64,000 nt of DNA. It comes from Bolinopsis microptera (lineage: Eukaryota > Ctenophora > Tentaculata > Lobata > Bolinopsidae). Both the position numbers and the translations under genes were made by a program. This document shows, in pieces, positions 23,120-35,600 of the stretch. Position 1 is the stretch's first letter. The number at the start of each line of letters is the position of its first letter. The stretch is from NCBI RefSeq assembly GCF_026151205.1, contig NC_087073.1:3987001-4051000 (forward strand), written 5' to 3'. The notes beneath the pieces are model-generated. The model did no database searches and was not told the origin of the DNA. It saw only the letters and a program-made list of their open reading frames with translations.

Positions 23120-23212
23120 CAGAAATAATATCGGTTTTATCGGTTTTATCTAGATAAAACCTTTTATCTGTTTATCTAGATAAAATTTTTATCTGTTTAT
23201 CTAGATAAAAGA
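23120..23212. repeat. Tandem palindromes TTTATCTAGATAAA
   Basis: The self-complementary TTTATCTAGATAAA occurs three times at about 29-bp spacing within an AT-rich block. It could extrude as cruciform DNA. No transposon ends are evident. Confidence 0.8.
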
Positions 23213-23518
23213 TTTCATACCGATAATGGATAGCCTAGTAGAACTGTAGAAGTCTAGAGAAAGTTATTGACATTGTTATCTTGAGGCTAGGATGCTGGCG
23301 TTCTACCTTACAACCATTCTGGAGACAGGAACGAGCATGTTACTGTTAACAAGAGTCAAAAATACCGGCAGGGCACTCAGTTAAATTCCGTAAGTGTTCT
23401 AGGCGTGAAACATTGTCTTCAGGAGAAGAAATCTGTTGCTCCAAGTTATCCACAGGATAAGGAAACGGTTCACTGAATCACTTAAAATGCTTTACTGTTT
23501 CGAGGAGAATTGGTATTT

Positions 23519-23765
23519 GTTGCACTACTGTTCTCAGGAGAAGGAAACCGGTGGTCTTCTGTTTTGAAGAGATCTAGTGCGTTACTGTTCTCAGGAGAAG
23601 GAAACCGGAGGTCTACTGTTTTGAAGAGAACTGGTGTGTTACTGTTCTCAGGAGAAGGAAACCGTTGGTGTACTGTTTTGAAGAGAACTGGTAGTACACT
23701 ACTGTTCTCAGGAGAAGGAAACCCTTGGTCTACTGTTTTGAAGAGAACTAGTGCGTTACTACTTG
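23519..23765. repeat. 57-bp tandem repeat, about 4 copies
   Basis: Units contain GTTCTCAGGAGAAGGAAACC and CTACTGTTTTGAAGAGAACT. The unit length is a multiple of three, so a 19-residue repeat stays open on both strands; I treat it as non-coding. Confidence 0.9.
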
Positions 23766-24490
23766 TCAGAGAGTTAATACTGAGTGGAACAATAACTGCT
23801 GAGAGAAATGTAGAGTAACACTGATGAAGACAGAGAGTTAATACTGAGTGGGAGAATAACTACTGAGAGAAATGTAGAGTTACACTGATGAAGACAGAGA
23901 GTTGATACTAAGTCGGAGAATAATTACTGAGGGAAATGTCTAGAGTAACACTGATGAAGACAGAGAGTTACCACTAAATGAGAGAGTAACTACTGAGGGA
24001 AATGTAGATTAACACTGATGAAGGCAGAGAGTTAATACTGAGTGGGAGAATAACTACTGAGAGAAATGTAGAGTTACACTGATGAAGACAGAGAGTTGAT
24101 ACTGAGTGGGAGAATAATTACTGAGGGAAATGTCTAGAGTAACACTGATGAAGACAGAGATTTAACACTGAGTGGAAAAGTAACTACTGAGGGAAATATA
24201 GAGTAACACTGATGAAGACAGAGAGTTAATACTGAGTGGGAGAATAACTACTGAGCTAAATATAGAGTAACACTGACGAAGACAGAGAGTTAATACTGAG
24301 TGGAAGAATAACTGCTGAGAGAAATGTAGAGTAACACTGATGAAGACAGAGAGTTAATACCGAGTGGGAGAATAACTACTGAGAGAAATGTAGAGTTACA
24401 CTGATGAAGACAGAGAGTTAATACTGAGTGGGAGAATAACTAAGTTGAGAGAAATGTAGAGTAACACTGATGAAGACAGAGAGTGACCAA
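23766..24490. repeat. About 64-bp tandem repeat, about 11 copies
   Basis: Units contain ACTGATGAAGACAGAGAG, TTAATACTGAGTGGGAGAAT and AACTACTGAGAGAAATGTAG, with moderate divergence. It directly abuts the 57-bp array, and both families recur mixed at 22806-23010. Confidence 0.92.
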
Positions 24491-24539
24491 TGAGTAGGGG
24501 GACATAAAATATGAAGTGCATGATTGTTGAATTACTCAC

Positions 24540-24600
24540 ACTGTAAGTTTGAGGCACAGAATTTAGTGATCGTTTCATCGTTTGCAACACCAATAAAAAC
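24540..24600 (-). CDS. Possible 61-nt exon upstream of the SWIM gene
   Basis: A strong acceptor (TTTTTCAG|G) at 24601 and a donor (CAGT|GTGAGT) at 24539 bracket 61 nt. One frame reads VFIGVANDETITKFCASNLQ and another LQTMKRSLNSVPQTYS. Joining to the SWIM exon in the first frame would create a stop, so the model is unproven. Confidence 0.3.
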
Positions 24601-24829
24601 CTGAAAAATGGAAGTAATGATGTATTATATAATTATGTAGGGGACAAGGTTACAACGAAACAGAACATCTTACAATCATCAAAAAGCGAGGATTTTATAT
24701 CAAGATTAATATACAATGTAATATATTATATTTTATGTAATATATTAATATTATTATATAAAGGATCATAGCAAGTATGTTGAACCTGATCATAACAATT
24801 TGAGGTTTCAATACTTACGTCTTACATAC

Positions 24830-25084
24830 CTAAAGCCAGTCAATATCTGTTTCAATGTTTCTATCATGGCAGTCCAGAGTAACTATAGTTGTATTCTCTT
24901 GCATGTTTATTATCAGTTTCGCATCAATGAGGCAGAAGGAAGTCACTGACGAAACGTATGCATTCAGCATTGCACAACTTGCAATGCACCTATTTTGTTG
25001 GTAACCGTTGATGCTGTCTGCCAATTCATCACAGCAGATGAAAAAGCACTCGAAACAACGACCATGTAGCTCTTTCAAATTCAA
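24830..25084 (-). CDS. Possible upstream exon of the SWIM gene, unidentified
   Basis: An 84-codon open frame reads ELHGRCFECFFICCDELADS, then SVTSFCLIDAKLIINMQENT and DCHDRNIETDIDWL. It ends at a TAG that also forms a splice-donor context (CTTTAG|GTATGT). There is an acceptor-like ATACAG just upstream. It is cysteine-rich and looks coding, but I recognise no family. Confidence 0.3.
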   Translation of the reverse strand: MNLKELHGRCFECFFICCDELADSINGYQQNRCIASCAMLNAYVSSVTSFCLIDAKLIINMQENTTIVTLDCHDRNIETDIDWL

Positions 25085-25509
25085 GCTGTATAACTATAGT
25101 CTATAATGCATATTATAATATGATCTAATGATGCAGGCGAAGCTAGGTCAGGAACGCAGCAATGTGAACCGACGAAACCGGAAACAGGTAACCAAAGATC
25201 TCTGAATTCTCTGGTCCATTATTCAGTTCTGATGTTTCACACACATACCTAAAATTAAGTAAATGTTATAAACAGTTATTTTTAAAAGAATACTAACTTG
25301 TATTATTTTTCTTCCCAATATAATGATACAAAAGAGAATTGGAGTTGCTAAAAATAGCAAAAAAACAAATACATCTAAGTTGAGGTCAAACACAATGAAA
25401 AGTTTTCCAATGTGAAATTAATAGAGACATTTTCAACGGGAGTTTTTTAGAGGGTGAGACCTTTTTTAAATAAATTTACTGTCTAAAACAGAATTGCATA
25501 TACTGCAGA
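25085..25509. other. Unannotated spacer before the satellite
   Basis: No coding signal seen. The sequence just before the array (GCATATACTGCAGA) does not match the satellite unit, so the left boundary is sharp at 25510. Confidence 0.6.
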
Positions 25510-28500
25510 GGCTCAATAAAATGTGACCTCCAGATCTGTAAAATTAGTGGCGCTGGGAGACCTGCATAGAGTCCACTAGTATTTAATATTAGCCTGTACT
25601 GGCTCAATAAAATGTGACCTCCAGATCTGTAAAATTAGTGGCGCTGGGAGACCTGCATAGAGTCCACTAGTATTTAATATTAGCCTGTACTGGCTCAATA
25701 AAATGTGACCTCCAGATCTGTAAAATTAGTGGCGCTGGGAGACCTGCATAGAGTCCACTAGTATTTAATATTAGCCTGTACTGGCTCAATAAAATGTGAC
25801 CTCCAGATCTGTAAAATTAGTGGCGCTGGGAGACCTGCATAGAGTCCACTAGTATTTAATATTAGCCTGTACTGGCTCAATAAAATGTGACCTCCAGATC
25901 TGTAAAATTAGTGGCGCTGGGAGACCTGCATAGAGTCCACTAGTATTTAATATTAGCCTGTACTGGCTCAATAAAATGTGACCTCCAGATCTGTAAAATT
26001 AGTGGCGCTGGGAGACCTGCATAGAGTCCACTAGTATTTAATATTAGCCTGTACTGGCTCAATAAAATGTGACCTCCAGATCTGTAAAATTAGTGGCGCT
26101 GGGAGACCTGCATAGAGTCCACTAGTATTTAATATTAGCCTGTACTGGCTCAATAAAATGTGACCTCCAGATCTGTAAAATTAGTGGCGCTGGGAGACCT
26201 GCATAGAGTCCACTAGTATTTAATATTAGCCTGTACTGGCTCAATAAAATGTGACCTCCAGATCTGTAAAATTAGTGGCGCTGGGAGACCTGCATAGAGT
26301 CCACTAGTATTTAATATTAGCCTGTACTGGCTCAATAAAATGTGACCTCCAGATCTGTAAAATTAGTGGCGCTGGGAGACCTGCATAGAGTCCACTAGTA
26401 TTTAATATTAGCCTGTACTGGCTCAATAAAATGTGACCTCCAGATCTGTAAAATTAGTGGCGCTGGGAGACCTGCATAGAGTCCACTAGTATTTAATATT
26501 AGCCTGTACTGGCTCAATAAAATGTGACCTCCAGATCTGTAAAATTAGTGGCGCTGGGAGACCTGCATAGAGTCCACTAGTATTTAATATTAGCCTGTAC
26601 TGGCTCAATAAAATGTGACCTCCAGATCTGTAAAATTAGTGGCGCTGGGAGACCTGCATAGAGTCCACTAGTATTTAATATTAGCCTGTACTGGCTCAAT
26701 AAAATGTGACCTCCAGATCTGTAAAATTAGTGGCGCTGGGAGACCTGCATAGAGTCCACTAGTATTTAATATTAGCCTGTACTGGCTCAATAAAATGTGA
26801 CCTCCAGATCTGTAAAATTAGTGGCGCTGGGAGACCTGCATAGAGTCCACTAGTATTTAATATTAGCCTGTACTGGCTCAATAAAATGTGACCTCCAGAT
26901 CTGTAAAATTAGTGGCGCTGGGAGACCTGCATAGAGTCCACTAGTATTTAATATTAGCCTGTACTGGCTCAATAAAATGTGACCTCCAGATCTGTAAAAT
27001 TAGTGGCGCTGGGAGACCTGCATAGAGTCCACTAGTATTTAATATTAGCCTGTACTGGCTCAATAAAATGTGACCTCCAGATCTGTAAAATTAGTGGCGC
27101 TGGGAGACCTGCATAGAGTCCACTAGTATTTAATATTAGCCTGTACTGGCTCAATAAAATGTGACCTCCAGATCTGTAAAATTAGTGGCGCTGGGAGACC
27201 TGCATAGAGTCCACTAGTATTTAATATTAGCCTGTACTGGCTCAATAAAATGTGACCTCCAGATCTGTAAAATTAGTGGCGCTGGGAGACCTGCATAGAG
27301 TCCACTAGTATTTAATATTAGCCTGTACTGGCTCAATAAAATGTGACCTCCAGATCTGTAAAATTAGTGGCGCTGGGAGACCTGCATAGAGTCCACTAGT
27401 ATTTAATATTAGCCTGTACTGGCTCAATAAAATGTGACCTCCAGATCTGTAAAATTAGTGGCGCTGGGAGACCTGCATAGAGTCCACTAGTATTTAATAT
27501 TAGCCTGTACTGGCTCAATAAAATGTGACCTCCAGATCTGTAAAATTAGTGGCGCTGGGAGACCTGCATAGAGTCCACTAGTATTTAATATTAGCCTGTA
27601 CTGGCTCAATAAAATGTGACCTCCAGATCTGTAAAATTAGTGGCGCTGGGAGACCTGCATAGAGTCCACTAGTATTTAATATTAGCCTGTACTGGCTCAA
27701 TAAAATGTGACCTCCAGATCTGTAAAATTAGTGGCGCTGGGAGACCTGCATAGAGTCCACTAGTATTTAATATTAGCCTGTACTGGCTCAATAAAATGTG
27801 ACCTCCAGATCTGTAAAATTAGTGGCGCTGGGAGACCTGCATAGAGTCCACTAGTATTTAATATTAGCCTGTACTGGCTCAATAAAATGTGACCTCCAGA
27901 TCTGTAAAATTAGTGGCGCTGGGAGACCTGCATAGAGTCCACTAGTATTTAATATTAGCCTGTACTGGCTCAATAAAATGTGACCTCCAGATCTGTAAAA
28001 TTAGTGGCGCTGGGAGACCTGCATAGAGTCCACTAGTATTTAATATTAGCCTGTACTGGCTCAATAAAATGTGACCTCCAGATCTGTAAAATTAGTGGCG
28101 CTGGGAGACCTGCATAGAGTCCACTAGTATTTAATATTAGCCTGTACTGGCTCAATAAAATGTGACCTCCAGATCTGTAAAATTAGTGGCGCTGGGAGAC
28201 CTGCATAGAGTCCACTAGTATTTAATATTAGCCTGTACTGGCTCAATAAAATGTGACCTCCAGATCTGTAAAATTAGTGGCGCTGGGAGACCTGCATAGA
28301 GTCCACTAGTATTTAATATTAGCCTGTACTGGCTCAATAAAATGTGACCTCCAGATCTGTAAAATTAGTGGCGCTGGGAGACCTGCATAGAGTCCACTAG
28401 TATTTAATATTAGCCTGTACTGGCTCAATAAAATGTGACCTCCAGATCTGTAAAATTAGTGGCGCTGGGAGACCTGCATAGAGTCCACTAGTATTTAATA

Positions 28501-29780
28501 TTAGCCTGTACTGGCTCAATAAAATGTGACCTCCAGATCTGTAAAATTAGTGGCGCTGGGAGACCTGCATAGAGTCCACTAGTATTTAATATTAGCCTGT
28601 ACTGGCTCAATAAAATGTGACCTCCAGATCTGTAAAATTAGTGGCGCTGGGAGACCTGCATAGAGTCCACTAGTATTTAATATTAGCCTGTACTGGCTCA
28701 ATAAAATGTGACCTCCAGATCTGTAAAATTAGTGGCGCTGGGAGACCTGCATAGAGTCCACTAGTATTTAATATTAGCCTGTACTGGCTCAATAAAATGT
28801 GACCTCCAGATCTGTAAAATTAGTGGCGCTGGGAGACCTGCATAGAGTCCACTAGTATTTAATATTAGCCTGTACTGGCTCAATAAAATGTGACCTCCAG
28901 ATCTGTAAAATTAGTGGCGCTGGGAGACCTGCATAGAGTCCACTAGTATTTAATATTAGCCTGTACTGGCTCAATAAAATGTGACCTCCAGATCTGTAAA
29001 ATTAGTGGCGCTGGGAGACCTGCATAGAGTCCACTAGTATTTAATATTAGCCTGTACTGGCTCAATAAAATGTGACCTCCAGATCTGTAAAATTAGTGGC
29101 GCTGGGAGACCTGCATAGAGTCCACTAGTATTTAATATTAGCCTGTACTGGCTCAATAAAATGTGACCTCCAGATCTGTAAAATTAGTGGCGCTGGGAGA
29201 CCTGCATAGAGTCCACTAGTATTTAATATTAGCCTGTACTGGCTCAATAAAATGTGACCTCCAGATCTGTAAAATTAGTGGCGCTGGGAGACCTGCATAG
29301 AGTCCACTAGTATTTAATATTAGCCTGTACTGGCTCAATAAAATGTGACCTCCAGATCTGTAAAATTAGTGGCGCTGGGAGACCTGCATAGAGTCCACTA
29401 GTATTTAATATTAGCCTGTACTGGCTCAATAAAATGTGACCTCCAGATCTGTAAAATTAGTGGCGCTGGGAGACCTGCATAGAGTCCACTAGTATTTAAT
29501 ATTAGCCTGTACTGGCTCAATAAAATGTGACCTCCAGATCTGTAAAATTAGTGGCGCTGGGAGACCTGCATAGAGTCCACTAGTATTTAATATTAGCCTG
29601 TACTGGCTCAATAAAATGTGACCTCCAGATCTGTAAAATTAGTGGCGCTGGGAGACCTGCATAGAGTCCACTAGTATTTAATATTAGCCTGTACTGGCTC
29701 AATAAAATGTGACCTCCAGATCTGTAAAATTAGTGGCGCTGGGAGACCTGCATAGAGTCCACTAGTATTTAATATTAGCC
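25510..29780. repeat. 91-bp satellite, about 47 copies, no variation seen
   Basis: GGCTCAATAAAATG recurs every 91 bp from 25510 to 29696 (47 occurrences by arithmetic: 46 periods of 91), and the last unit is cut 6 bp short at 29780. By eye every unit is identical, including CTCCAGATCTGTAAAATTAG, TGGCGCTGGGAGACCTGCAT and ACTAGTATTTAATATTAGCC. Each unit contains stops in all frames and one AATAAA. Such homogeneity implies very recent amplification or active homogenisation. The true copy number may be larger if the assembly collapsed it. Confidence 0.98.
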
Positions 29781-30275
29781 AGCGCCGCCCAGTAAGTATA
29801 GCTGACCAAAGACCTTGCTGCTTGCAGTAGCGCGGGCCCACGTCACGTAGTACGCGCGTGAAGGCCCATGGTTAGGTCAAGGTGCAGAAACGGTATATAC
29901 AACATAATTTAATTAGTAAATAGTAAAATAACTTTGCAACGTAATACGATTTTTATATATTTCACTAAGCTACCACGTCACTTCGCAATTTCGCATCAGA
30001 AGCCATTGCAGTATGACACATGAATCGGGAAATATTGATCATTGATGCAATATTTAACGGGTGATACTCGTAAAATATCTGTTCCATATATTGGACCGTC
30101 GACGAGTCCAACTCGGCGCGCGTCCTGGTAGGTTGTAAACCTACAAATGCAATCTCTGATCCACTAGTACTATAAGTATAACTATTGTGTCCTTTTCCAG
30201 CCTCGTAGTCGTATGCTCTTAGTCTTCTGTTTGTCAGTAATCAGTATCTCCCCTTCTCCTAGTCCTATCATTCTC
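29781..30275. other. Spacer right of the satellite, with an inverted dispersed repeat
   Basis: After the satellite the sequence turns CpG-rich (AGTAGCGCGGGCCCACGTCA). It then carries the reverse-complement copy of the 20165-20240 repeat at about 30040-30122. No gene seen. Confidence 0.6.
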
Positions 30276-30376
30276 TTGTATCACGTGGTGACCCCCACTG
30301 TCGCTTCACTGTAGAGTTTCGACGATACAGGAGGAGCCGCGCACTCGTGCGCGGCGGGTCATACAACGTATGACAA
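30276..30376. mobile_element. 101-bp hAT-like MITE, family B copy 2
   Basis: Same ends as the 20354 copy, with a perfect 8-bp duplication TCATTCTC at 30268-30275 and 30377-30384. On the minus strand it interrupts a lysine/arginine-rich open frame (SSSKRKRPEAEGNKSYSEND); whether that frame was ever a gene is unknown. Confidence 0.94.
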
Positions 30377-32324
30377 TCATTCTCCGAGTAAGACTTGTTA
30401 CCCTCTGCTTCCGGCCTCTTCCTCTTTGAACTCGATCTCCCTCCCGCACCAGCCGAGCCTCTAATTATTTGAACTCTTTCTCGTTTGAAAATCCCTCCCC
30501 AGAATGACCCCTTCCTCTCCAAAACAATGAAACGACAGTTTTTAAACATCTCTAAAACAAAACCGTGTGATACGAATAAAAATATTACAAATTCTGAATT
30601 CAACTGCAAAGTCAATTATTATAATGTACTTTGACGGTCAGACGCGAGATACATATTTCGAATCATATCTATTTTAAAAATGTTCAACTCAAAACTGTTC
30701 CAATACGTAGTAAAATACAGCACTTTCATCTCCTGGTGAGTTACCTAAATGTGTATCTTTGAATGTTGCAAAATGTTTTGAACCTCCGCGAAAGCTGTGT
30801 ACGCAGGCCTCAAACCAATATTACCATGCATAATATGAACTTTCGTTCCAGAATTTAAAATCTAGATACATCATACAATAACACAATGTTCGAAAAACCA
30901 AAGATAATCACATCTATTCATAGTCTCCTACTTCATGGAACACACATCGAAATTATGATGGTTCCGAGATGATCTTACAGAAGAGCTAATGTCGTTCGGC
31001 GTTCCTACGTATTTTGTAAGAGTGAAAATAAAATAAAAAACCAAGAAAGTTGATCACAGAAAATTTGTAACAAAGAATCAAAGGTGTAGTGCACTTTTTC
31101 TTCAGTGTTTTTTATTTCGAAGAGACCCAACAGCAAAAATGTAATACAAAAGTTGTCCAGCAAAAAATTTGAAGTGTCAAAAAATAATGTCCCGTAATAT
31201 CACCAAAAATCCGACATTTCATGGATGTACGATGTTTCCAAGCTCAATTGTAAGAGACGTTAAAGAGGTAAAAAAACATAAAATGTTTAACTTAAATCAG
31301 ATTCAGAGGGTTAAATGATCTCAACTTGAAAGTGTCAGCCTGAAATATGCACCATCAGATCTTGAGGATATAATGTTGCTTATCAGTTGGTTGGAAACTG
31401 TGGTTAAAACTAATAGGCAATAGGCAAATAAAACGTAATACCTGATATATGACAGAACTTGCAACAGATTCAATCAATTAACGTTTTGTTAAACTCGGTT
31501 ATAAGCATTAAGCAAGTTAAGAGAGGACCTAATTTACAGCATCTCACGAACACAGTTAATTACGCAATTAATTAAGTAATCGAGTAAATAATTAGCAGTG
31601 AAAACCAACGCTGAGGTAAGCCACACACGACCACATAAAGCATTCCCCGTTACAGTATAATCATTAATCAAACATTATACATCTCATTGCAACTCTAAAA
31701 CACGTTAAACTCATATCATCATCAAATTTATCGAGTTTAATTATTTAACCATATAAGTTATATTATATGGAACACAAAACGCGTATTATAATATACGACA
31801 AGTCTACAGTACTTACATTAACTATTGAATTCTAATTTGAGTTCACGTAGTAAACTACAGTTGTTGCTCACGGGCTGTGCAATTAAATGGGAGCTAATAG
31901 TGGAGTGTGTCAGGACATTGCTGGGGAGGCGATGTCTTCTCGCTATCATTAAAGCTAGTCAGTTCCTCACACCTGGCAATGGTGGGTTAGAAAACATTAA
32001 AGGAGAACGGTTAATTAATCAATTTAATGAAGTTGAGCTGATTAATTATTACTTAATATACTTATGAAGTATTAGTGGAAATTAGTTGAGCATCATGGTG
32101 AAAAGAAAAAACTACGGACACATCCAAAAATAGACATATTCACAGCTCGAAACAGGACAGAAAAAAATAAACTACTGCGGAGCATGCAATATCTCCACGA
32201 GCTGGAACCAACACTTTCAATTTCCAAACACACAGAAAAATCTTACATCACAATAATATGTAACAACACGTTTAACAGCACTTTTGAAATAACATGTCAC
32301 AGCTAGGCCAGTAGAACAGCAAGT
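30377..32324. other. Intergenic, no gene recognised
   Basis: Mostly AT-rich. Open frames at 30385-30615 (-) and 31825-32067 (+) have no family motif or clear splice sites. No RNA gene seen. Confidence 0.55.
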
Positions 32325-32400
32325 GTAACAGCGAGTGTAACACCACGTGTAACACCACGTGTAACGCCACGTGTAACGCCACGTGTAACACCACGTGCTG
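32325..32400. repeat. 12-bp repeat (GTGTAACACCAC)n, about 6-7 copies
   Basis: Imperfect 12-bp units; several create CACGTG palindromes. It lies just beyond the 3' end of the PIP5K gene. Confidence 0.85.
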
Positions 32401-32446
32401 TGGATTGTGGAACAGCGAGATTTCGTCACATACTCACAGGACTTAC

Positions 32447-32632
32447 TAAAACAGTCCGCAACTCCGCTGTGTGATTGTTTTCCTCCTTACTCTTATCTAA
32501 ACTAATGGACACGCTTTCCAGCTCTACAGCGTCAGCAGGTTCGCTGGAAGCAGGTTGAGAGGACTTTATAACACTGGGAGCTGGTTGCTCGTCAGGCTCT
32601 TTTGAGGGTCCTGGTGCATCGTCAGTTGGTTC
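32447..32632 (-). CDS. Possible alternative C-terminal exon of the PIP5K gene
   Basis: An acceptor (TGTTTTCAG|GAA) and a donor (TTTTA|GTAAGT) bracket exactly 62 codons rich in Pro, Glu and Ser (EPTDDAPGPSKEPDEQPAPS). It is in the same frame as the PIP5K last exon but follows two adjacent TGA codons at 32675-32680. It may be an alternative exon, an extension reached by readthrough, or chance. Confidence 0.35.
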
Positions 32633-32677
32633 CTGAAAACAACCTTTGTCGAATGGCATTATACAAGAGGCGGGTCA

Positions 32678-35600
32678 TCAGGCTTGGTTTGTTTGACTTA
32701 ATTCTGATTTATTATCGATATTCTCAACAACTGTTGAAATCATATCTGCCAAACTTACGATAACAGGAGATGGCTCTGCGCTTACAGTTTCCTTAGGCTT
32801 GGCTCTGGGAACTGGATTATTGACCATATTTGAGTTGCCCGTTCGAGACGTCTGTCGTCGGATTCCAGACTTCTGGCGTCGAACTTGAGGTGAAGAATCG
32901 TCTGAAATAATGAGATAAGGATGTGTTATCAGAAGTTTAAGCATTTATCTCAAACAGGTAATCATTTTTCAAGACCTCTCAAAAAAGAAGGACCAATTCA
33001 TTCTTGAATTTGTCATATTCCTCTAATATCTCTATGTTTATTCTCAGAACTATATTCTCAGGAACACTTGCAAATTATTTTCTTACCTCCTCGCTTGAAA
33101 ACACGATCAAAGCAAAAGTTTTTAAATCGTTCAGCGTAAAAGCCTGGTCTATGGACTGACACAGTGTCTCCATCCGTTATAATGGACTTCCACGAATGTT
33201 CCATCTTTTTGAGGAGTCTAAAGGAGGGGGACGTCAGGAATTATTTTTGTCACAGCTTTAAATTCTTTCGAGGAAAATCTAAATAACCGTTTGTTACGCC
33301 GGGTTCTCAGCGGGGCCGAGTAATAATCCGATCATTTCAAGTCGAATACAAATTTCAAGTAATTGGAATAGAATTTATAGGGATTGGATTGAATTGATTT
33401 GAATTTAAATGGTTTGCTGATGATTATTTTTTGAATACGTAACCGTTATTGACATTTGACATTGCCATCAAACTAATTTCGTAATAACTACATAATGCTT
33501 TAATTACAAGCGCCTATAATATGAATATCAATATCAAATTTAAGTAGCCGAGCGCAGAAGCAGTAGTGTGCACTGGATGAACGCTCGCATGACTCACTAA
33601 ATGATGTTTGTGTTACCGACATATCAATTATCATACTAACAATTTAACTCTGGTTATTAACGTCAGTTCCCCAATGAAGAAGAATTTATACTTTAAACTG
33701 TTGAAGCAGCGACCTACCGGTAACTCTGAAGAATGTCGATGATTCCCAAGAAAATAAGACATTGTTCACCTCGTTCGTTAACAGCCAGCGTTCCACCGCT
33801 GAAATAAGTGTCTTGAAAAATCAGGAATCTCACAATGTAAGATTCAGGATTAAATTACATTTATAATGTACAATTTATATCGAAAACATTTCTTAAAATT
33901 CTGTACATCATATTATTTTAAACAAGAAAGAAAGGACAATTTGTAAGGTCATGGCAACTACAAAATAGTTAAATTGAGATGCTAAAAGACGTGCCGATCG
34001 AATAAGGAACATCATAAATAGTGATAATCATAATCACAGATAAAAGTGAAAGATAAAAGAAATCTGCAGAAATACGACGGTCATCGAATATTTGTACACT
34101 TACAGGGCAGAAAATCTTATAATAACATTCTTGTTTCCACACATTCAAAACCCAACAGTTAAAAAATATGAAGTAGACTGACAGGCGAACGTGCACTTTC
34201 AACACAGACAGGAGATGCTATTAATAACACAAGAATATACATCATTACATCAACCGAACATCAACTTGCAAAGAAAACCATGCTGCACCCTAAAATGCGG
34301 TACTAGACTTATCGTGCTTTAGTGATCGGGTTAATTACTTGAACCGCCTGAAGCTGGAAGTGGACACTGCAGCTCTTTGAGCGCGCTCAGCGGCACTACC
34401 CCCTGCGTCAGCGGACCGGGCCTTCCGGCGTTTTTTATTTTGCACCAAGCGCGGCACCGGCTTGGGCTCTTCTGGTGGCGGAGGAGGTACGGTTCTGGAA
34501 CGAATACCAACAGTTTAGAAGCAAGCTCCTCGGCTAGTTGGGTAACTAGTTGAACTCGAGTCCTTCAGAAAGAATTCTAGCTTGCTCACGAGAGTGCTAT
34601 ACGTAACAGCCAATTTTATAGAAATAAATGTTTTAAGTTGAATAGCTGCAATATAGCCTTCCCATGCCATAACATCTTTAAATGGAGAGTAGAATTAATG
34701 TAGTATAATTAATGTATAATTAATGTTAATGTCCCCCAATGTTCGTTAAACAAATTATATGTTAAAATAAATATATTACATGATGTTGATAAATATGCAT
34801 ACAATACATATTTCGTTAATATTAACCAGCGTCATAGATAAGGCAATTCTTGCTTTGTAAACCAACTAGGATTAATTTATTGACATCATTTCGAAACCAG
34901 CCACCAGGCGAAAGCTACATTTACAGCAACTATGTAGATAACTAGCTATTGTGTTAAGATCAGAATGCCAAGGGGTCCACGGAATTTTGGCCACACTGTT
35001 AACATGCTATTTTATAGCGTAATGGCAATGCTGACATTGGCCCAACTTGAAAGATTTTATGTCATGGCGTGGGTAAATAAGTGGAAAATAGACGGGGAAA
35101 GAGATTATCGGCATAGCGTTGCATGGGGATAGGGTACGGAGTATACGTTACAGAGAATGGGGCAAATGGTAGGGTTATAGTGGCAAGCCTGGTAGTTAAA
35201 GGAAGAGACAATTAGCTAAAAGTAATGATTCTAGTAATACTTACTGGGGTATACTGTCGTCTTGTTTCCAATTATCTTTCAGACGCTTACTACCGATTCT
35301 ATCGAGTACTTGTTTTGCGTAGTCTTGATCGTAACCTATCTCCTAAGGTTCAAGATTTATAACTCCTTCGACTTATTAAATTTGGTCACCGAGTTGGCCC
35401 ATAAAAATTCGTTCGAATTAAAATACTGACGAATTACGATTCTTACCTGGTCAGAGTATGGCCTGGTTTCCAAGTTGGGTTTCCGAGATTTAAGGGTCTC
35501 CTGTTTATTGAGAGAAATGTTGTGGATACCCAACAAGAGGGAGTAGTCCATTATCCTGAAACTCTCCAAAACACGAATATCTCGTTCTAAAGTTCTCTTC

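Noticed and set aside
25510-29780. CRISPR-like array
   Set aside because: The units are contiguous 91-bp repeats with no variable spacers, in an animal genome.
25510-29780. Tandem spliced-leader RNA genes
   Set aside because: There is a donor-like CTGTAAAAT and AATTAGTGG, but no proper Sm site or clear stem-loops; kept only as a remote option.
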